A stretch of 64,000 nt of DNA from Variovorax sp. J22G73 (GTDB taxonomy: Bacteria > Pseudomonadota > Gammaproteobacteria > Burkholderiales > Burkholderiaceae_C): positions 124,001 to 188,000 of the forward strand of contig NZ_JASZYK010000005.1 in the NCBI RefSeq assembly GCF_030317035.1, written 5' to 3'. The notes under the pieces were generated by a model that had not been told where the DNA came from, made no database searches, and worked only from the letters and a program-made list of their open reading frames with translations. Each line of letters starts with the position of its first letter. Position 1 is the stretch's first letter. Of the stretch, positions 59,086 to 64,000 are shown in pieces. Position numbers and translations under genes: made by a program.

Positions 59086-59421
59086 GGTCGCTCCGTCGGC
59101 AATTTCGCAACAGCCACTGCGCGCTGCTGCGTACTTTCATTTCCATCGGCGCGGGGCATCGGCGACGCCGAAGCAAATGCCGTTGGCCATCTGCAATTTT
59201 TGACATATCTTCACAAATCTGCACAAAAACGCCGACCGCCATTCGATGGCGCAAAGCCGCGCAGAGCCAACAAAAAAGCACCGGGCGGAGACGCGACAGG
59301 CACCGGTGCCAGGTCTTGAAGAGCGAGGGACTGGAGGAAATCCATCGGTGGTGCCCAGCGGCGTTTTCGCCCGCCTGGCACTGCCACGCCTGCCTCGTTC
59401 GCCCACTGGAATTTTCGAACG
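59086..59421. other. 336-nt intergenic region, no gene seen
   Basis: I see no supported coding sequence here. The left part, up to about 59230, is relatively AT-rich and holds a TTGACA (59200-59205) that could be a -35 box, but no good -10 follows at the right distance. The right part is a likely long 5' leader for the metalloprotease gene. Confidence 0.5.
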
Positions 59422-62262
59422 ATGAGACTCGGTCTTCGGTATTGGAGCGCGCTGGCGCTGTGTGCTTTTCTTGCGGCGGGATGTGGCGGTGGAGGAGGTG
59501 GCGGAGGAGGAGGCGGTGGGGGCGGGCAGGGCGGGGTCGCTTTCGTTCCGCCGGGCACGGCCGCCGGCACCGACGCGCCGCCGGACGCTGCCCACGTGGC
59601 GGACCCCGTTCCGCTCCCGCCCGATGACGCGGTGGTGGCCCCGGTGATCGTTCCTTCTTTCTGCGCGCCCGAGATCGACAAGGCCGTGCAGACGGGCGAT
59701 GCCACGGGCTTGACCGATCCCGCGCCGCTGGCGCTCTGCGCCCGCAAGACCGCCCGGCAAATCGCCGACGCGCAGCGCGATCGGGCCGCCAGCATCTACG
59801 GCAACGCGAGCAGCGAATACCAGGTCGGCCGCAGCAGCCAGCTCGTCATGCCGATCTCGGGCGAGGCGGCGCAGCCGCTGGTGGTCGGAGACAAGGGGCA
59901 GATGCTCGCCAGTCTGGCCACGCCAGCCGCGGGGCGCGCGGCGGGCTACGGCACCGATGTGCTGGCGCAGTTCGACGGCGGCAGCAACCTGGCCCATGCG
60001 CCCGTGTTCAAGCGCCTGCTGAGCTGGCTGGTGCTAGGAGACGCCGATGCCGCGCTGCCCGAGCCGCTGGTGGTCGGGCTGGCCGGCATCGACACGCGCC
60101 GCGCGGCCGCGGGCCTCGCCAAGGCGGGCGTGCGCGCCAGCAGCGCGGCCTGCGACTTCATGGCCACGCCGGGGTGCGTGCAGGGCGCGCAGTTGCTCAT
60201 CGTCGGCTCCGGCGTGGCGCCGGCGCCCGATCTCGAAGCGCGCGTCGGCGCCATGCTCGCGGCCGGCAAGCCCGTGCTCTACCTTCACACCAACGGATGG
60301 GCCGTGAGCGAGTCGGGGCAGCAGATGCTGGCCGGCATGGGCCTGAGGTCGGACGGCTATTCGGGCAACTACTTTTCGGAAGACTCGGTGGCCGCGGGCC
60401 GCGGCGCCTCGGTGAACCAGAAGCTGCTGGACCCGTTCGACGCCGTGCTGCCGCTGCTCGGCAAGATGGCCGCGAACACATGGCGCACCGACTACGACTG
60501 GAGCGCATGCGCGGGCGATGACTGCAACGGTGTGCCCGGCCTGAACGCCGAACTGCTGGACCCGGCGAACAGCCTGCGCTCGCAGCTCGACACGCTGAGC
60601 GGCAACGGCCGCAGCCTGTTCGCCACGCCGAACACGCTGGTGCTGCGCCTCGCCGCGCTGTGGGCCGACGTCGTTCGGCAGCAGATCAAGTACCCGCTCG
60701 ACAGGGCCCGCCAGCCGCAGGCGTTCCAGCAGGCGGCGGTGGCCGACAGCCTGGTCGCGTACGCGCGCCCCGCGGGCACGGCGCAGCCGGACCTGGGCAG
60801 CTTCATGGGCAGCGGGTCGGCCGGGCTCGCGGTGTCATCGGCCGACGAGGTCGTCGAGCTGACCCTGCCGGCGGAAAGCGGCTTCACCGCCGTCGGCCGC
60901 TTCGCCGTGCCGGGCAAGGCACTCACCGCCGAGGTGCTGGACGCCGGCGGGGCCCGCGTCGCCTTGCGCCTGAACACCCAGCGCGGCGGTTCCACGCGCA
61001 TGTGGACTTCGTACGACCGCCCGCGCTTTCTGGCGAGCCCGGCCATGGCGCTCACCGTGAACCGGCCGCTGCAGGTGACCAGCCCGTACGGCGGCACGCT
61101 GCAGCTGTCGTACAGCGGTGCGCAGGCCGGCGCGGTGGTGCGCCTGCGCCTGCGGGGCGTGGCGCAGCACCCGTTCCTGGACCTGACGCGCAGCGCCGAT
61201 ACGCAGGCGTTCGTCGCCGCGTTGAACCAGGGGGCGTTCGACTGGGCCGAGATCAAGCTGGCCGGCGTGGAGATCCACACGCGGGTCGACAAGATGAAAG
61301 AGGCGCTGAAGGCCGGCGGCTACAGCAGCGACCTGGTCCGCTACATCTCGGAGCTGCGCACCCTGTTTTTCGAAGACGCCTACGCGCTCGCGGGCTTCCG
61401 CCTCGCGGGCAAGAGCCTGCCCGCCGCGGTGCAGGCCTTCTGCACCGGCCAGCAGTGGGACTGCACCAGCGACGCCTGGCACAAGGGCCCGGGCGTGCAG
61501 CACATCAACGCCGATGCGTATGCGGCCTGCGGCGCCGGCTGCTCGGGCAACCCCTACGACCAGAGCTGGGGCGTGGGGCCGCGCGGCTGGGGCGAGAGCC
61601 ACGAGCTGGGGCACAACCTGCAGAAAGGCATGCTGAACGTGTACGCCGGGCGCAGTGGCGAGGTGTCGAACAACATGTTCCCGCTGCACAAGAAGTGGCG
61701 CATCTACAGGGAGCTGGGCGGGAACGACGAGGACGCCCGGGTCAACTACCGCTCGGCCTTCGACATGATCAAGGCCGCGAGCGCCGAGAGCGACAAGGTC
61801 GACGGCGCCTACCAGCGAATCTGGGGCTCGGACGCCTATGCCGTGCAGAACGGGGAGCGCATGGCCTTCTACGTGCAGTGGGTGCATTACTGGGAAGAAC
61901 GCACCGGCGACCCCGCGCGCGGGTGGGAGCTTTTCACGCTGCTGTATCTGCACCAGCGCCAGTTCGAGAAAAGCGACTGGGCCACCTACAAGAACCGCCT
62001 GGGCTACAGCACTTATGCCGACCGCCCTTCGGTCGACGGCAACGACAACCTGCTGATCACGCTGTCGTTCATCACCCAGAGAGACCAGCGCGCGATGTTC
62101 GACCTGTGGGGTGTTCGCTATACCGCCGCGGCGGCGGCCCAGGTCGACAGCTACGGGTTCGCGAAGGAAACGCCGCGCTTCTATGCCAACCGCGTCACCA
62201 ACGACCACGGCACGGTCGTGCGCATCGACATGACCAGCCCGAACCCCGTCTGGCCGTTCTGA
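59422..62262 (+). CDS. ImpA-family (M60-like) metalloprotease lipoprotein
   Basis: Large zinc protease of 946 residues, predicted to be surface or envelope anchored. The signal peptide ends in a lipobox LAAGC followed by 14 glycines. The catalytic site is H727-E728-L-G-H731 (GESHELGHNLQ), with a further acidic residue downstream, typical of peptidase M60-like enzymes that cleave O-glycosylated (mucin-type) proteins; Pseudomonas ImpA is the reference. About 650 residues of accessory sequence precede the catalytic part. A mucinase or glycoprotease role is inference from family. No secretion genes nearby. Start ATG 59422 gives a normal signal peptide. Confidence 0.88.
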   Translation: MRLGLRYWSALALCAFLAAGCGGGGGGGGGGGGGGQGGVAFVPPGTAAGTDAPPDAAHVADPVPLPPDDAVVAPVIVPSFCAPEIDKAVQTGDATGLTDPAPLALCARKTARQIADAQRDRAASIYGNASSEYQVGRSSQLVMPISGEAAQPLVVGDKGQMLASLATPAAGRAAGYGTDVLAQFDGGSNLAHAPVFKRLLSWLVLGDADAALPEPLVVGLAGIDTRRAAAGLAKAGVRASSAACDFMATPGCVQGAQLLIVGSGVAPAPDLEARVGAMLAAGKPVLYLHTNGWAVSESGQQMLAGMGLRSDGYSGNYFSEDSVAAGRGASVNQKLLDPFDAVLPLLGKMAANTWRTDYDWSACAGDDCNGVPGLNAELLDPANSLRSQLDTLSGNGRSLFATPNTLVLRLAALWADVVRQQIKYPLDRARQPQAFQQAAVADSLVAYARPAGTAQPDLGSFMGSGSAGLAVSSADEVVELTLPAESGFTAVGRFAVPGKALTAEVLDAGGARVALRLNTQRGGSTRMWTSYDRPRFLASPAMALTVNRPLQVTSPYGGTLQLSYSGAQAGAVVRLRLRGVAQHPFLDLTRSADTQAFVAALNQGAFDWAEIKLAGVEIHTRVDKMKEALKAGGYSSDLVRYISELRTLFFEDAYALAGFRLAGKSLPAAVQAFCTGQQWDCTSDAWHKGPGVQHINADAYAACGAGCSGNPYDQSWGVGPRGWGESHELGHNLQKGMLNVYAGRSGEVSNNMFPLHKKWRIYRELGGNDEDARVNYRSAFDMIKAASAESDKVDGAYQRIWGSDAYAVQNGERMAFYVQWVHYWEERTGDPARGWELFTLLYLHQRQFEKSDWATYKNRLGYSTYADRPSVDGNDNLLITLSFITQRDQRAMFDLWGVRYTAAAAAQVDSYGFAKETPRFYANRVTNDHGTVVRIDMTSPNPVWPF

Positions 62263-62275
62263 GCGACCGCGGGCT

Positions 62276-62617
62276 TCAGCCCAGGCTTCGGCGCTTTTCC
62301 ACCGGCTCCGCGGCTGCGCGCGAGCGCAGTTCGATGAGCTGGCCCATCGCCACCGCGCGCACCGGCTCGGGCGAGACGGCAACAGCACCGGCAACGGCGA
62401 CAGCGACGCGCGGCTGGGCCGCGGTGCCGAGCGCGCCCCACAAGCTGGCGAAGCGCACGTCCGCCTCCTTGCGCAGCCGGGCAATCTGCTCGATGCGGGC
62501 GTCGGGGGCGCTGAAGCGGCCTCCCTGCGTTCGCTGGTAGAGCGCGTGGATGGCGGTGTAGGCGGCGCTTTCGGCGGCCATCCAGGCGGCGAGGGCAGGG
62601 TCGCGTTCTTCGGGCAT
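62276..62617 (-). CDS. Small hypothetical protein, helical
   Basis: Protein of 113 residues with no signal peptide. It is largely helical: DPALAAWMAAESAAYTAIHAL, then DARIEQIARLRKEADVRFASLWG, given in part, followed by an Ala/Val-rich stretch (RVAVAVAGAVAVS) and a basic tail EKRRSLG. Not a recognised family. It is convergent with the metalloprotease gene, 13 nt between stops. Codon use matches its neighbours, which supports it being real. Confidence 0.6.
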   Translation of the reverse strand: MPEERDPALAAWMAAESAAYTAIHALYQRTQGGRFSAPDARIEQIARLRKEADVRFASLWGALGTAAQPRVAVAVAGAVAVSPEPVRAVAMGQLIELRSRAAAEPVEKRRSLG

Positions 62618-62803
62618 GGTGTGTCTGAACGGTCAGGATAGAAGGGGTGGGGGCGACCAGAGTTATCGGGCCTCGCCCCCCGGCCGTTTGTAGGTCTGCA
62701 CCGCCATCGCGCGCCGGATGCGCCGTACTCCAGCCGCCGGTCCTGCCGCAGAATCGACGCGACATGCACCGCGCGCCGCGCGTGCCCGAAGCGAGAGCCC
62801 CCC

Positions 62804-64000
62804 ATGCCCAACGTCGTCGACACCATCCGCAACTTCAACGCCGGCCGGGACCCCGAGCGCCTGGCGATGAAGTACGCCAACCTGCGCAGCAACGCCTTCG
62901 TCTTCCTGCGCGGCACCTGCCACCTGTTCTACGACCGCCTGCCGCCGGACGCGCTGTTTTCCAAGGCGCCCGCGGGCTGGCTGTGCGGCGACGCGCACCT
63001 GGAGAACTTCGGCAGCTACAAGGGCGACAACCGGCTGGTGTACTTCGACCTGAACGACTTCGACGAAGCCGCGCTCGCGCCGGTCACGTGGGAGCTGGTG
63101 CGCTTCTTGTCGAGCATTCTTGTGGCGGGCGACGCCCTGCGCGCCACGCCCGCCGACGCGCAGGCGCTGTGCGGCACCTTTCTCGATGCCTACGCGGCCG
63201 CGCTGGTGCTCGGCAAGGCGCGCTGGGTGGAGCGCGACACGGCGGACGGCCTGGTGCGCGACCTGCTCGACACGCTGAAGGCGCGCAGCCGCCCGGCCTT
63301 CCTGGACAAGCGCACCGACAAGAAGGCGCACGGTCGCGTCATTCGCTGCGACGGCAAGCACGCGCTGGCCGCGAGCGACGAGGCGCGCGCCAAGGTCGTG
63401 AAGCTCGTCGACAGCTTCGCCGCCGCACAGGACAAGTCGGGCTTCTTCAAGGTGCTCGACGTGGCGCGGCGCATCGCGGGCACCGGCAGCCTGGGGGTGG
63501 AGCGCTACATCGTGCTGGTGGAAGGCAAGGGCTCGCCCGACGCCAACTACCTGCTCGACCTGAAGCAGGCGCTGCCGTCGTCGCTTGCGCCGCACCTTGC
63601 GCTGAAGCAGCCGGCATGGCCGTCGCAGGCGCACCGGGTGGTGGCCTTGCAGCGGCGGATGCAGGCGGTGTCGATGGCGTTTCTGCAACCGGTCGTGGCG
63701 GCCGACGTGGGAGTCAAGGGCGATGCGTCTTACGTGCTGCGCGGCCTGCAGCCCAGCGAAGACCGCGTGAACCTCGACGTGCGCCGCAGCAGCCTGGCGC
63801 AGATCGGCGGCGTCATCGGCCAGATGGGGCAGCTCATGGCGTGGGCGCAGTTGCGCAGCGCGGGCCGGCAAGGCTCGGCCATCGCGGATGCGCTGATCGA
63901 CTTCGGGGGCTCGGCCGCGTCGTGGCGCGGCGACCTGCTGGCGGCGGCCCACCAATGCGCCGCCGAGGTCGAGAAGGACTGGAAGGCATACAGCGAGGCC
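62804..64000 (+). CDS. DUF2252 family protein, 3' end cut by window
   Basis: Kinase-fold (aminoglycoside-phosphotransferase-like) protein of the DUF2252 family. The reading frame is open from the ATG at 62804 to the window edge, 399 codons without a stop. Signature motifs are GDAHLENFG (62-70), FDLNDFDEAALAPVTWELVR across the next strand and helix, and VKGDASYVLRGLQPSEDRV. The first corresponds to the catalytic HxDxxxxN-like loop of the fold, although no reaction has been established for the family. An opposite-strand open frame over the same region is a composition artefact. No operon partner is visible upstream. Confidence 0.9.
   Translation, partial: MPNVVDTIRNFNAGRDPERLAMKYANLRSNAFVFLRGTCHLFYDRLPPDALFSKAPAGWLCGDAHLENFGSYKGDNRLVYFDLNDFDEAALAPVTWELVRFLSSILVAGDALRATPADAQALCGTFLDAYAAALVLGKARWVERDTADGLVRDLLDTLKARSRPAFLDKRTDKKAHGRVIRCDGKHALAASDEARAKVVKLVDSFAAAQDKSGFFKVLDVARRIAGTGSLGVERYIVLVEGKGSPDANYLLDLKQALPSSLAPHLALKQPAWPSQAHRVVALQRRMQAVSMAFLQPVVAADVGVKGDASYVLRGLQPSEDRVNLDVRRSSLAQIGGVIGQMGQLMAWAQLRSAGRQGSAIADALIDFGGSAASWRGDLLAAAHQCAAEVEKDWKAYSEA

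Noticed and set aside
62663..63955. 430-codon minus-strand frame near the right end
   Set aside because: It mirrors the real DUF2252 gene, which stays open to the window edge and carries GDAHLENFG.

Overview
The window is uniformly GC-rich, gene-dense DNA with short intergenic gaps and strong GC-ending codon bias. Gene content (a Bug-type tripartite-tricarboxylate binding protein, many LysR/IclR/GntR regulators next to catabolic operons, ApaH, MhpA-like and FAH-family enzymes, an FeS-type photolyase) points to a versatile soil betaproteobacterium of the Comamonadaceae, most like Variovorax. I see no phage, transposase, CRISPR, tRNA or rRNA gene. Both ends cut a gene: a GNAT acetyltransferase at the left and a DUF2252 protein at the right.

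Left third: a LysR regulator faces an exported M20 peptidase (0.66-3.3 kb); apaH faces a CNNM/CBS membrane protein (3.3-5.5 kb). Then comes a tight operon of a zinc-ribbon kinase-fold protein with a degraded DFG motif, a VWA protein, a divergent adenylosuccinate-synthetase paralogue and a four-helix membrane protein (5.5-9.4 kb). It is followed by a DUF1801 protein, a membrane diguanylate cyclase, and a LysR-controlled operon of DUF4863, nitroreductase and HD-domain genes that resembles the 4-nitrobenzoate pnb pathway (11.2-14.3 kb). A GH100-like glycosidase coupled to a GAF-like protein and a PLD lipoprotein follow.

Middle: a GntR-regulated sugar-acid module (RraA-like, IlvD/Edd dehydratase, solute-binding protein; 18.0-22.2 kb), a large DUF6351 lipoprotein, an orphan GspE-type ATPase, and an aromatic-ring module (VOC, MhpA-like hydroxylase, IclR, FAH) facing a Bug binding protein across a compact pair of promoters (26.9-31.9 kb). 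Next are an NAD(P)H nitroreductase, a zinc alcohol dehydrogenase, and an iron-uptake operon (FecI sigma, FecR, TonB receptor, PepSY protein) whose receptor gene has an in-frame amber codon (34.0-39.5 kb).

Right third: small exported and TPR proteins, a GNAT/LysR pair, a 100-residue protein preceded by a strongly self-complementary leader (about 42.0-42.25 kb), a SemiSWEET-like protein, a NarL-type two-component system, and a methionine-synthesis cluster of the folate-independent MesD/MesX type with an FMN reductase and a divergent MetR (45.8-49.6 kb). A photolyase faces a CFA-like methyltransferase, DUF1295 and DUF6134 operon, which looks like a photo-oxidative stress set (50.5-54.8 kb). The window ends with an alpha/beta hydrolase, exonuclease III facing an ATP-dependent DNA ligase, an ImpA-type metalloprotease lipoprotein and the DUF2252 gene.

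The best candidates for something undescribed are the kinase-like/VWA/PurA-like operon and the switch-like leader at 42 kb. All functional names rest on motif recognition by eye; no database search was run.
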